This document shows, piece after piece, positions 1 through 14,200 of a stretch of 64,000 nt of DNA. The stretch comes from Zygnema cylindricum. Its lineage: Eukaryota; Streptophyta; Zygnematophyceae; Zygnematales; Zygnemataceae. Made by a program: the position numbers and the translations under genes. The notes below the pieces were generated by a model that made no database searches, was not told the origin of the DNA, and saw only the letters and a list, made by a program, of their open reading frames with translations. Every line of letters begins with the position of its first letter. Within the stretch, counting starts at the first letter, position 1. The stretch is from positions 167,915 through 231,914 of the forward strand of contig JBBHKE010001632.1 of assembly GCA_037447655.1 (NCBI GenBank). The letters run 5' to 3'.

Positions 1-822
1 GCATAAGCAAGATTCACATAGGAATCTCCAATGGGTGGCTCTCTTCAATATTTAACATACAAAAACACCTGGGAGCTGATTAAGTGTAAATTAAAAGGAA
101 CGGATCCACCCCATTGTTCATAAAAAAATACAGGAAAAGTGGGATTTAAGGTGCTAGTAATATCTCCAACATACCAGAAACATTGACTTTTCACAGATGC
201 AACAACAAGATCAACAAGATCTGCTATTGCCTTTCAGTATTAGGCTCTTGAATGGCTTACAACAGCACAACTGACACACACATTTGAATACAATTGACTT
301 GAAACCTCCAGCCCTCTGAAACAGAGAGCCAAAAATCTCATTCAGTATATGCTCTTGTACTTTCAAAACTCAAAATAAACCTGAACAGTACATGCTCTCA
401 GCAAATCCTAAGCTGTGAATAAGCCAGATAGGCAGAAATGACTTTCTTTTGGGAATCAACTGAAAAATGCTACAACAAATAGAAAATCAGGTTCCAAATG
501 TCTTGGCAAAAAGGGCACAGGAAGTGAGGAAATGTAAAATGTACGAGCTTAATATTTAAAAAAATCAGATACATTGATTTACTCTAGGAAAGCTGCAACT
601 GCTCTGAAAGTAGTGATACTGACAGAGTTAACATCATCACGCATTTACTCAGCTTCATACAGCTGGACTAGAAACTCATGGTTATGACAAACCAAACCCA
701 TCTGCATCCTGAGGTATATACACACCGAGGACCCGAATAAAACAGTGGATAACAACTAGTGAAAAAAACTGATCTTCTTCAATCGCAGAAAACAATCCAG
801 TCCTTCCGAGCATTTGAAGAGC

Positions 823-3300
<2,478 letters not shown>

Positions 3301-3525
3301 TAGTAGTACTGTCAGTTCTAGTAGAACTGACGATATTAAAAATCTATTGCCTTAAGGTCTCTTAAAAAACAATAAAACTTCCCCTGAGATTCTTAAAAAA
3401 AAAAAAAACAGAGCCTAAAGACAATATATGTCTTTCCCATGTAAGCCGTACAACGAGCTTCGACGTACTTTTGGCTTTCTATAACTAATCATATCGAGTA
3501 TCGAAAATTGCAGTATCGCATACGG

Positions 3526-4212
3526 CAGAGGTCCCAAACGGTCAACCGAAACCGTGACCGACCGTTAACCGACCGCCCGCGCCGGATCCGGAACGGATTC
3601 GGTTGCCAAATCTTGAGGGCCGGGCGGTTGCGGTCGGTTGATTCACCAGAAAAAAAAAGACGGTCGGTTACGGTCGGTCAACCAAAAAACCAAAAAAAAT
3701 GAAAACTTTGTACTGTCCATACAATCCAACATTATAGTACTTTGTACTCTTTGGTATCGTGGAAGTACGTGACATCATGATTAGGGTCGCAAATCTGACA
3801 CGGTAGTAACACTTTTTTTTGTAAATCTTAGGGAACGCGACAAAGCGTCGCAAATTTGACACGTTAGTACACTATTCGTTTCGCAAATCTTAGGGAACGC
3901 GAGAAAGCGTCGCAAATCGGACACGCTATTACACTATTCAATTCACACATCTAATGGAACGCGACAAATCGTAATTATTGGCTTATTCATATGTCGTATA
4001 TTAGATAATTTTGTACTTTTTCGGTTACAGGCGGGCACGGTTAGTCGCGACAAATCGAGTTTCGGTTGACTTTTATTTTCGTAAAAGATGGTCGGTTAAC
4101 GGTTAACAATTTTGGAACGTGACATAGCACGGTCGGGCGTCAATTACTCAAATTTTGGGAAAAAAAAACGGTCGGTTTCGGTCATATAAAATTTTCACTT
4201 TTGCGACCTCTG
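3526..4212. mobile_element. hAT-like non-autonomous element (CAGAGGTC family)
   Basis: The ends are inverted repeats starting CAGAGGTC and ending GACCTCTG, flanked by a near-perfect 8-bp duplication (gcatacgg at 3518-3525, acatacgg at 4213-4220). Both traits fit the hAT superfamily. Arm B has the uninterrupted target at about 37134-37143, proving insertion. Inside are subterminal ACCGACC/GGTCGGT repeats and about three tandem units of roughly 60 bp around tcgcaaat and gggaacgcga (3785-3960). No transposase is present. A longer relative lies at 42256-43604. Confidence 0.85.
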
Positions 4213-4220
4213 ACATACGG

Positions 4221-5073
4221 TATAATATCAGGTGTCTCTCTCTCGATTTTCAATTGTTGTACGGATAGGGTACTCGATTATGTCGCTGTTAGATACCGTA
4301 TCTGAATGTGTCATACATTTATGTCTAACACTATTAAAGTCAGCAATAAGTATAGTTATGGGTATGGTTACATCAGGAGGTCTTTGTAACAGTACAAACA
4401 ACAAAATTTATGTATTACATAGGCCTCGGTTAAATCGCGTATCGTATGTAAATAAGTTTTTATATATGTGTTCTGATTTTGAGTGGTCCCACGTAAGTCG
4501 ACGATCAAATCTCTAAAATCGTCAAAGATTTGAAAACTGACCATTTCCGTATGTATATGCGTACTTGCGTATTACGTACATGTACTTCGCAAGTGTACCG
4601 CGTCAATGTACCTTAGAGATCTCATTCACTCGGTTGACTTTCAAGAAAAAACTGTATTTCTTTTCGGCAAAGATTTTACGGTCACCTTGTCCGAAGGCAC
4701 GTGACTTTGGGGGCGTGTGAAAATTTTCACTTTCCATCGACTCACGTGTCTATCGTCCAGGTGTAGTGAATTAACTCGGTGAACCCACCTCGCAGATGTG
4801 GGTTCACCAATACAGAGGCGTATGGAGCGATTGCTTCGCAGATGAAGACCAAAGTGTAATTGGACGATCAATGTATTATAACGGATACTTGGAGAATTGT
4901 AATCTTATTTTCTGTAATGTTGTTTTCAAGAAACTCACGAAAATACAGTACGACATGGTACGGGCAAGTACAAAATTTTGTATTAAACCTCACTTTTCGT
5001 CCGATGTAACCATACCCTAATCCAAATAATAATAACCAATCCAAATCTTTTTTATTTACTTGATTGCAAAAAC
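4221..5073. other. Non-coding arm A sequence
   Basis: No gene is supported. The first part (to about 4350) aligns with arm B around 37020-37130. The centre (about 4400-5015) has no visible partner there, so it is either an insertion in arm A or a loss from arm B. Short open stretches here lack family signals. Confidence 0.5.
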
Positions 5074-5075
5074 TA

Positions 5076-5595
5076 CACCGTGAATCGCTATTAGCGTAAT
5101 GAAATAGATAGCGTAATGAAACAATTAGCGTTATTTACGCTAATTGGGAATGTCGTTTTTTGTGGAAGTAATTTTGATTATAGTTTTTCATATACTCTAA
5201 TTTGTAAACTGCTTTGTAAAAAAAATCGGTGCATAATATCTCCACACTAAATTATGTGTATGTACGAAATTGTTTAAATCGTACGCCGTCGCATTTTTAT
5301 TTACATCCGCATATGCCGTAAAAATATTTACACAATTACCTGTTAGCCCGACTGCGGGACAACGTAAATATTTGTTCTGTATTATTCTACTTAATAAAGT
5401 ACAAAAAAGTACGGCTTTGACAGACTGTACACCACACTATTTATAATGGAACTATGTTAAAGTCATGAATCATATTTAATGGGCTACCTCAAATAACGTG
5501 TAAAAACATTTAGAATGTTTAATTTTATTTGAGAATTTGTCGAAAAAGCAGCGTACCTCAATTAGCGTTTAACATGATAATAGCGATTCACGGTG
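5076..5595. mobile_element. Stowaway-like MITE, TA target (CACCGTGAATCG family)
   Basis: The ends read CACCGTGAATCGCTATTAGCG and its inverse, bordered by TA at 5074-5075 and 5596-5597. Arm B shows the empty site with one TA at about 36957, directly demonstrating a 2-bp TA duplication as in Tc1/mariner-derived MITEs. The interior is AT-rich without coding capacity. The same termini recur at 38052, 55077, 55371, 59167, 60271 and 60474. Confidence 0.88.
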
Positions 5596-6041
5596 TAGTG
5601 CGGAAAATTATGTTTTATCAAGTGTCCAAATAATCAAGTAAATAATTTCAATTTAGTGTGGTAACCACTACATCTGCGATGTAAGATGACCTTGCATTTA
5701 AACTTTTATTAGAGTTGCGTCTCGAGGCAAAATCGTCCGTTTTCGATTTCTAAAATCAAGGTGTCTTGCAATATTCGTTAACGTATCGAAAATTGCAACG
5801 CGTAGCCAATTTACCGATGGCCAACAGCAGCTATAAGGATCATACCGGTTCAAATAATGTACTTTTGTACCTTAAAAGTACAAAATTGTTTGCCCATAAA
5901 AATCACGGGCAAATCAAGAGCCAAACAACACACAACAGTACGTTATAATCTAATTTTGAATCAACATCGATTTATAACTACAATGTTGTGCCTTTGAGCA
6001 TTGTACCAAGTTACGAATATGGTACAAAAAGGCATATGTCG

Positions 6042-6347
6042 CATAGTTCAAAAGTAGGTGAAAGTAGGCCCATACAATATACCTATTGTGTGCAAAACGT
6101 ACAATATGACCTTAAGACCCATATTTTATTTGGACCTACACGGGCCATTTAAAACATTCGAACAAAAAATCGGACCAATTAAAACATTTGGACCAAACAA
6201 ATTTATTTACACTGTCAGGTTCGGACGATCGGACGGTCGCTGATCAAAGTAGTGACTTAAGATGATCACATGAAAAGCCCATAACACAACTTACGATAAA
6301 GGCGCCAACCAAAGACCTACAATAAAAACGCCTACTTTTGAACTATG
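6042..6347. mobile_element. hAT-like MITE (CATAGTTCAAAAGTAGG family), copy 1
   Basis: The terminal inverted repeat is CATAGTTCAAAAGTAGG, flanked by 8-bp direct repeats atatgtcg (6034-6041) and atatgttg (6348-6355). Short and non-coding. Sister copies lie at 8757 (truncated), 10469 and 20863. Confidence 0.8.
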
Positions 6348-6355
6348 ATATGTTG

Positions 6356-7086
6356 TTATAGTGTAAACATAGTTGTTCAAATTGCGCGATTTTTTCCTTT
6401 TTTCCGATTAAAACGTATAATTCGTGACTTTTGAATAAATCAGAAAAAAACGCGATGTACTTTCTGTCCGGTAAACCGAACGGATAATTTACATAAACTG
6501 TACGGTATGTACAGTAACTGTACGTTTTGTTCCAGAAAAGAACGGAATTTTATAAAAGATACGTTGCACTTCGTAGTACGTTTTGTCCGGTAAACTGAAC
6601 AGAAATGTAACGGGAAACGTACAGAATTGTAACAAAATTGTACGGACTACGACGAAAAGAGACGGGAACTGTACGGACAATGTACAAACTGTGTTATATG
6701 TAAAATTCCATTTCTTTTACATGTACGGAATTGTACGGAGGAAAATTCATTAACGATTTTAACGATTTTTTCAAAAGGTTCAATGCGTTTGCTACGTATA
6801 ATTCGTCGCGATTAAATCTTCGCACGAAACGTCGTGAACAACTATGAGTGTAAACTTCGCCTTTTACGCAACACTACATAATGTAGTAGTTACATTGCTA
6901 TCAGAGAGGTTGCATTTGCTGAAATTCCATTATATAGGCAACGATGTGAAAGTACGCGGCAGTTATTTTCATGAATCGCCGCTCCACGTACATTATTCCA
7001 TGAAGGTGAGCGTTGACGCCACGTTGTCATACAAAACGGAGTTAGACACACATAACTTTCATTGATGTAATTTGACTAATTTCCAT
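6356..7086. other. Intergenic stretch rich in gtacgg/gtaca words
   Basis: No gene, RNA gene or bounded element recognised. The sequence is AT-rich and punctuated by many GTAC tetranucleotides, especially 6460-6740. Open stretches are short and unsupported. Confidence 0.4.
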
Positions 7087-7088
7087 TA

Positions 7089-7705
7089 CAATGCGAATCG
7101 TAATTAGAGTAATGAAAAAATTAGAGTAAAAAACCAAAAAAAACAAGTAGAGTAATTGACGCTAATTTATGTGATTGAGCTTTTTCAACTATGAAGTTTA
7201 CTCTAATTTATTTAGTTATTCTATATTGGGTTATGTCGGCGATAACTATGTGCGCGATAATTATGAACACTTAATTACGTAGACGTACCAAATTTGTCAG
7301 TCCGGTATAGTATTGACGTCATTTTGACGCTAATAATATTTGTCGCATTGAATGTCAGTTAATGTTTACACTGACGATGATGCTATCGACAGACGAGAGT
7401 TATGCAAAAGGCTTTTTTTCGATGTGATTGATTTTTTTGTTTAGTGCCATTTCACGTGTTAGCGCGATTCTATTAAATCATTATTTGTACCTTTTTACTT
7501 ATAAAGTTACAATTTTGCACGGTCAAACGTCGTCCGTACTCCACACAATTTATAAATAACCTATATTATAATTTTTTACGCTAATTAAACCTCACCCAAA
7601 TTAGAATAATGAAAATATTAGAATCGATTACTCTATTTGATGTGATAGACTCGAAATTTCGAGCGACCGAATTAGAGTAATTTAGTCTAATTACGATTCG
7701 CGGTG
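7089..7705. mobile_element. Stowaway-like MITE, family 2 (CGAATCGTAATTAGAGTAA), copy 1
   Basis: The left end carries tgcgaatcgtaattagagta after TA at 7087-7088; the right end carries its inverse ending cggtg before TA at 7706-7707. The interior holds a recognisable core (tatattgggttatgtcggc) shared with copies at 7718, 51623 and 52363. No coding capacity. Confidence 0.82.
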
Positions 7706-7717
7706 TACAGTACAGTA

Positions 7718-8323
7718 CATCGCGAATCGTAATTAGAGTAATGAAAAAATTAGAGTAAAAAAAACAAAAAAAAACAATTAAAGTAATGAGATCTAATTTA
7801 TGTGATATAACTTTTTCACAGAGGAAGTTTACTCTAATTTATTTAAGTACTCTATATTGGGTTATGTCGGCATTAATTATCCGCCCTGGAATTATGAACA
7901 CTACATTACGTAGATGTACTAAATCTGTCCGTCCGTATAGTTTTGACGTTATAACTATTTGTCGCGCTGAATGATAGTTAATGTTCACACTTACGACGAT
8001 GTTGTCGACGGACAAGAGTTATGCGAACGACTTTTTTTCGATGTGATTGGTTTTTTGATTAGTGCGATTTCACGTGCGAGCGCGATTCTATTAAATCATT
8101 ATTTTTACCTTTTACTTATAAAAGTACAATTTTGCAAGGTCGGACGTCGTCCGTACTCCACATTATTTAAAACGAACCTAAGTTAGATTTATTGTACGCT
8201 AATTAAACCTTACCTAAAATAGCATAATGAAAAAAGTAGAATCATTTACTCAATTTAAGGTGATACAGTCAAAATTTAGGGCGACCGAATTAGCGTTATC
8301 TACTCTAAGTACGATTCGAGGTG
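7718..8323. mobile_element. Stowaway-like MITE, family 2, copy 2
   Basis: Same orientation and core as the neighbour that ends 12 bp earlier; TA at 7716-7717 and 8324-8325. The spacer between the two copies is only a run of cagtacagtac. The two copies form a near-tandem pair. Confidence 0.82.
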
Positions 8324-8326
8324 TAA

Positions 8327-8742
8327 TGTACAGGTTTGACTTTTGAGGTAAGTGAAAACGAGAAATCAGTCGCCACTGGCCAAAATAATGGGACAAGCCA
8401 AGCAACCGGCGCTTTCATTGGACGGCGAAGCTGCATGGAACCGTTCAGTGATATGTGATGAGCCAGTTTTAGAAAAGACGCTTTCCACTTCTCGATAAGG
8501 CCTCTACAACAAGCTGTGGTTTCACGCGCGCGTTGTATAGGAGCGTAAACAAGCGCAGCCGCCCACATAGAGTTAGCGCTAAAGCGAGAACTACATGATT
8601 ATGGCCATGTAATAACATAAGGGTTTGTGATTTCAGGTAGAAATTAAAGATGCCTATGATAAGGTCCAGGTGAAATTTCGTTCGTTCTCACAACGATTTC
8701 GTACTTTTTACGACAATTCTGAAACTCGCACGATTCGCATTA
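8327..8742. repeat. Segment S1, inverted match to 29952-30350
   Basis: In reverse complement this stretch matches 29952-30350 over about 400 bp, including the shared words tttagcgctaactctatgtg and gtttacgctcc. It may be an outer part of the inverted duplication, now separated from the main arms by insertions and deletions, or an independent dispersed repeat. No coding role recognised. Confidence 0.6.
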
Positions 8743-8756
8743 AAAGCATAGTCTTA

Positions 8757-8956
8757 AAGTAGGAGAAAGTCGCCCATACAATATGTTTATTGTACGTGAA
8801 TTTTACAATACTACCGTAAGACCCATATCGTATAGGTTGCAAAATGAAATAAAATAGTAACAGGGTTGAGTTGCACATAGACCGATAGAGAATTAAATGT
8901 CATGTCTAAATTTTGAAAAACATTTGGACATTTTTTTTTTTTTTTGTGAGTTTTGA
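8757..8956. mobile_element. Truncated hAT-like MITE (CATAGTTCAAAAGTAGG family)
   Basis: Begins catagtcttaaagtagg and continues with family-specific sequence (cccatacaatatg, aagacccatat, gttgagttgcacatag) found inverted inside the complete copy at 20863-21319. The other terminus is missing. Runs into a T tract and then repeat H. Confidence 0.6.
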
Positions 8957-9629
8957 GCTCACTTGTGACGTCACAGATTCAAGAACTTTCGGCCATGGAT
9001 ACCCGATTTCGTTTTCTCTACTTTTTTCGCTCTACTTGCCATAAAAATATACATAAAGGTAGTCAAAAGAATTATTTTTCAAAATATTTTTCATTTCATA
9101 CCATTTTTGTCGTGCCTCTTTCTAAAAAGTTTGAGATAAAAGTGATAGTGTGAGAGGGAGAGGGGAGAGGCGACGACGACACAAAATGCTGCAAAGGACC
9201 CGTGAATGAAAGTGGAGGTCTGAGACCCCTGCAGATTTAATTCCGTACATGCTCGTCTTTTCCGTACATGCGCGTGACGGGCAGGGAGAAAAATAGTGAG
9301 CACTCTCCCTCGTCCAAAAAAAATTCCACTCCATTTTTAATTCGTTGTTTGGGCGGTACTGTACTTTCCCTGAAATCAAGTCGCGAGGTGATTTTTGATG
9401 AAGTTTTTTGACGGGCTGGATTCTCTTGCCCGGGGGTCGAAAAAAGGAAAACGCCAAAATTCGTTAAAATGACGACAAACATGAAGTACACTCAAAGTAT
9501 CGACTTGACGTTTGCTGTAATTTTAAAGAATTGATATTATTGTATGGCTAAAGTTTTTCTCGTACGGAACTGCGTTTTGGGTCAAAACGACAAAATAAAG
9601 TAGATACTTTAATACATGGGGACGCACCC
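8957..9629. repeat. Dispersed repeat H, copy 1 (Harbinger-like right end)
   Basis: Shares extended similarity with 22715-23196 plus 29653-29853 and a shorter part with 53625-53870. Landmarks are ccatgg followed by cccgatttcgtttt, gtgagagggagagg and gggctggattctctt. The right end, tacatggggacgcaccc before TTA, resembles the termini around 19822 and 20709. This copy preserves the uninterrupted site into which copia-1 inserted in copy 2. Open stretches inside it are not conserved between copies, so no gene is called. Confidence 0.6.
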
Positions 9630-9639
9630 TTACTCTTTT

Positions 9640-10468
9640 CAACCCACAGACACGCAAATCCAACGCATCAAGATACTTTATCGAAAGTTTCCATGTGAGG
9701 TGATTTTAGTTATTAATCTCAAACAACAAATGGACGCACGCGCCACACAAGCTATCAAATTTTAGCACGAGTGATCGTACTCGCTATTTCTTTCTTTGCC
9801 TTTCACGTGCATGTACCAATCCTTACTGTTTTATATATTTCCCTATAAAATTATGTTTACGATATATTTGTGGAGAGCCATCAAGCTTCCTAGCGTAAAT
9901 CGCATCCGCGACGCAATTGCTCAATCCGTCCAATTTGTAGTAATGTTTGGGGCACTAGCCACAAAGTACACGTGTACAATTGATACACCTAAAAAATGAA
10001 GATACGATCCACGATGGCCGAGCGTTGATCACTTTACAAGTGGCATAACGCCATGTGCTTTTTGACAAAGTTGGATTCTCATCTAGCGAATCCACGAGAA
10101 TCGTTGCTGAGGATATCCTCTCGCGCCGCTTTTGCCATCCATTGAGCACCGCGGACAAGACTCCGCGTTTTAAAACAGTACAATGCAAATCTAGTGATAT
10201 AGTACGTGAGTACACATTAAAATGTAATGCGTTCGTACAGATTTGTAATACATCTATTTGTACAATTATTACGCTCAAATGTTACGCTTGACAAATCTTT
10301 AACTATTTTCAAAATCTAAACAGAAGCTTACGCAGTACCAACCGAAATGAAACACGTAGGTGAGAGGTACAGTACTGTACAGTACATTGCTGACACAATC
10401 TGGTGGAATATTGGACATAGTTTTCTGCCAATTGTCCGTACAATTTTTGTCAACGGGTGTGTCCATAC
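9640..10468. other. Intergenic stretch
   Basis: No gene or bounded element recognised. Contains scattered GTAC words and short unsupported open stretches on both strands. Confidence 0.4.
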
Positions 10469-10744
10469 CATAGTTCAGAAGTAGGTGAAAGTAGGCCCAT
10501 ACAATATGCCTATTGTATGCAAAACATACAATATGACCTTAAGACCCATATTGTATTCGGACCTATTCGTACTAATTAAAACATTCAGACCAAAAAAAAT
10601 TATTTACACCGTCAGATTCGGACGATCGGACGGTTGCTGATCAAAGTAGCGATCTAATAAGATCACATGAAAAGCCCATAACACAACTTACGATGAAGGC
10701 GCCTACCAAAGGCCTACCATAAAAACGCCTACTTTTGAACTATG
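10469..10744. mobile_element. hAT-like MITE (CATAGTTCAAAAGTAGG family), copy 2
   Basis: Starts catagttcagaagtagg and ends cctacttttgaactatg, with the same internal words as the copy at 6042 (cccatacaatat, gaccttaagacccat, gatcacatgaaaagcccata). No clear target duplication remains. Directly abuts a fragment resembling the right end of repeat H (10745-10877). Confidence 0.72.
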
Positions 10745-10883
10745 GTGTGAATTGACGTTCACTCTACTTTGGTAAATATGATTTCTTCGTACGGCTAAAG
10801 TTTTTGTCAAAGTTCCCTGAAAAAAAGGGTAAAAAGACAGAGAAAAGTAGATACTTTAAAACACGGGGACACCCCCTAACACA

Positions 10884-11202
10884 AATAGTGATACACGGTG
10901 TAGCTGACGCTTAAGAAGTTGGGAAGCGAATACTTAAGCCTTTTCCAAATCGCGATATATCTGTAACAGGCGTCGATGTCCGCACTTGTGACAATGATCG
11001 TATGAGGCTATTGAATATTTGTTATCAAATATCAACGAACAGGAATGGGCATACCGTACTATCCAGCCTTCTGCCGGCCGGGCCACAAGTTCAGCGCCAA
11101 CGGTAAGCGGCCAAGTGGCAAACCCTAATTCAAACTTTCAAAGTCTTCTCTGTAGTATGTCCTTGCGTTCACCGTCATCCGTTAGGCCATGGCTCCTGCA
11201 TC
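10884..11202. other. Upstream region of the DUF2993-like gene
   Basis: After the end of an H-type terminus and a remnant cacggtgta (10895-10902), the sequence becomes more GC-balanced and leads into the gene starting near 11203. No promoter element could be assigned. Confidence 0.35.
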
Positions 11203-14200
11203 ATGCTGAGAGTCTCCCATGCGTCTCACTGCTCCTCTGCCGCCATGCTGGATGATGCGTCCAGCATCACCGCAGTGCAGATGATGAGTGGACTCATCGG
11301 AGCGCCACATGTCGCGAGACCTAAAAGTGGCTCACATAAACCTTCCTCTCCACGTAGCCTCCGAAAAGCAGATAGTGGCAGGAGCAATGACATCTGGTAC
11401 ATTCCGCTTCTCGAGCTCTGGCCATGGCGCTCTCAACCTTCTTCTCCCCGCAGCCCAACCAGCCCTAACAGCCCTAACAGCCCTCGCTCTCGACGGAGGA
11501 AAACGAGGGATAGAGAGAAGAAAACTATCCGTAACAGCCATGGAGAGCAGAAACATCTGCTTGCTCGTGTATTGTGGGCCGGCCAGAAGGTTACCACCGC
11601 GCCATGGATGCTTCGGGCCGGTGTTGACAGGTGGCAGATCGAGAGAGCTCACGAGCGTTTTGTGGTGGAGGAAGCGGAAGGACTGAGAGCCAATAGCAGT
11701 CTCACGGGGCGTATGCTCTCTCAGGCAGTCACTGCTTTCCTTAAATCACAGGTGCTTTTATTTGAAACTCAACTTATCTTCTTATTCTCTTATTCTCTGT
11801 TGTTTTCTCACTTATTCTTATACAATCCGGTCGGCGCTTACTATTAAGTTTTCACATCATGCTCATCAGCTTTGTGTTTTGGTCTTAATCGCGAGTTGGT
11901 GATTTCGGATTGTCATTCAATAGGATTCAGGGTTTCTGCATTTTTAACTTTTCATGAATCCAAATTACATACTTACTGTGGCCGAAAAAAGCCGAAAATC
12001 TAAAAGTCAGCAGGCGACCTTTTACCCGAGCAACGATTTCTCGATAAACCTGGTCACTGGTCATTGGCTATTGGTTTTTCAGAAAATGACAGAGGAAGAA
12101 AGGTTTTTGGGGCTGATGGCCAGCTGGATAGCTTTGAGAACTTGAGTATTCGGGTGGGCGGCCGGAACCGAGAGCTCCTGGGAGGATTTTTGCAACGTGT
12201 GGCCGTCAGTGCTCAAGGCGCTTGCTACAAGGTGGGCAATTAGGATTGTTGGGGGAGGGGGAGGGAATGGATCTAAGGGCGTGTTAGAGCTTTTTTTGGA
12301 ATGTAGATCTTTGTGCGTCTCTCCTTAGGAGTGTATATCTAAGGAGTTTACAGAATTTTGAAGACTGAAGGAATGCATCGTCAATTGTTTGTCCCTTCTT
12401 CTCAAGTTTTAATAGGCGACTTTGTGCCATTGGAGTGATGCAGGGCCTTACTGTCACCAGCTTTGATTTATCGGCTTCCTCCATTCAACTTAGTTTCAAT
12501 CAGCAACACTCTAAGAGGTCAGTAATAGGTGTGTGAACACACTATTGTAGTATATTTATAGAAAGGAATCTTGCACTCGATATAACTGGCATTACTAGGC
12601 AGCAATCGTCGTAAACGTATAGAAAGTGTACACTAACTAGTATAATTTGTTAATCAACTGCAGTAAGGTGCATATGTATTATAATTATTAATAGTATGTA
12701 ATAGTAGCATTTGGCGTGGAGGTAGTCCGGCGATGGATTTGATGTGCATGAAAAAGGACTTGTTTAAAGTTATGAGGCTCTCTTGAAGCTTAAGTGATAT
12801 CTGAATTGGGGCCGGAGTCTGGCCTCAAGTTTGCCTTGGTTAGATGTGGAAGTGACGACTAACTGGGAAAAGATTACAGCCAGCAGTTTTACAGTTCATA
12901 TGGGCGAAAACAATAAAAGCGCTACGTTGGTCCATACTATCATGCTAATGTCATGGGCTAACCACATGTAGTGTCTCCAATTACCTTTTGCCTGTTTGTT
13001 GCTAATGTGGTAGTTAAGTAAAGAAAATTCTTTTGATGTTCACTTTCGAGGCAATTTGGTACTCCTTGTATTGTTACCAGCGGCAATGACACTATATCTG
13101 TGCCCCTATATTTTACCACTAGACGTCAAATAAAATCCATGTCACTAATATTTTTTTCTTGCTTTAAGCTAATCAGCTTGGAACTGAACTAGAATAAATA
13201 ACACTAGTTAAAATCCCATGCTAATAAGTTTTATACTCCAGTAGCGAGTCACGGTGTAGTTAACAATATGGTTGGACTAGGTGGATTCTGATCTGCAGAT
13301 TCTAAAATGGGAATAGATTACAACCAAGTGGTTGTTGTTATCTTTTAATAATGTTGTTGTTAACAGTTTGGTCGTTAACATTGTGGCTGTTAACAATTTG
13401 GTTGTTAACAATGTGGTAATTGATCGGAGAAAGTTCCTTTGTGCGTCACTCTTCAGAGAAACGTGGTTGTTCACACTGTGATTGTTAACAATTTAGTAGT
13501 TGACAATGTGGTCGTTAACAATGTGGCTGGACCGGGTGGATTTGGATGTGCAGATTTCTGCAGCAGGCATTTCCTGCGCGAGTATGCATTTCTGTGAGCG
13601 AGAAAGATTTGAATGCCAGGTGTGCAGCTTTGGTCCATCCGTTTGACAAAGCATAGGATGGCTGTTGTTACTTGCAGGCTTTTATGTGAGGTCGCGGAAC
13701 ATAGAAGGTGAGGATATTTAGGTGGTCCTGCCTTTTTTTTTAAATGAAGATTGGCCTCTGTGATAATGCCAAAACTGACCTGTATGAACAAGATCTCCCA
13801 ACTTAGATGAAAGGCGAGTGTTAGGATAATTGTAGGTGGAGATCATGTGCTTCTTTTACCCTTCTTACGCCTTTATTGAGTTTAGCCGGGGTTTTGTAAA
13901 TTCATTCGAAACTGAATTGGGTTTTATGAAAGTAAGTCGCAAATATCAATTTTTCATCTCAATTATTTCATTCTTTAATGTTTAGTGGTTTGCAGGGCTT
14001 ATCTCAGTCTAACTGAACAGTGCAGCTCTTTCCATGCTATTGTTTAGTAGTTTCAATCTGTCTGATTTGGCTCCACCAAAATTGTGCTGAACCAAATAAA
14101 ACCAAATGGAACCGATTTGAACTGGTCTGAGTACTAAGCACTCTGCAGTTTATGAGTACATAACAGTGTATGTGAGAATTAGGCAAAGATAAAGAGCAAT

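Noticed and set aside
13258-13540. CRISPR-like repeat array
   Set aside because: Eukaryotic intron context, degenerate 13-bp units with no regular unique spacers.
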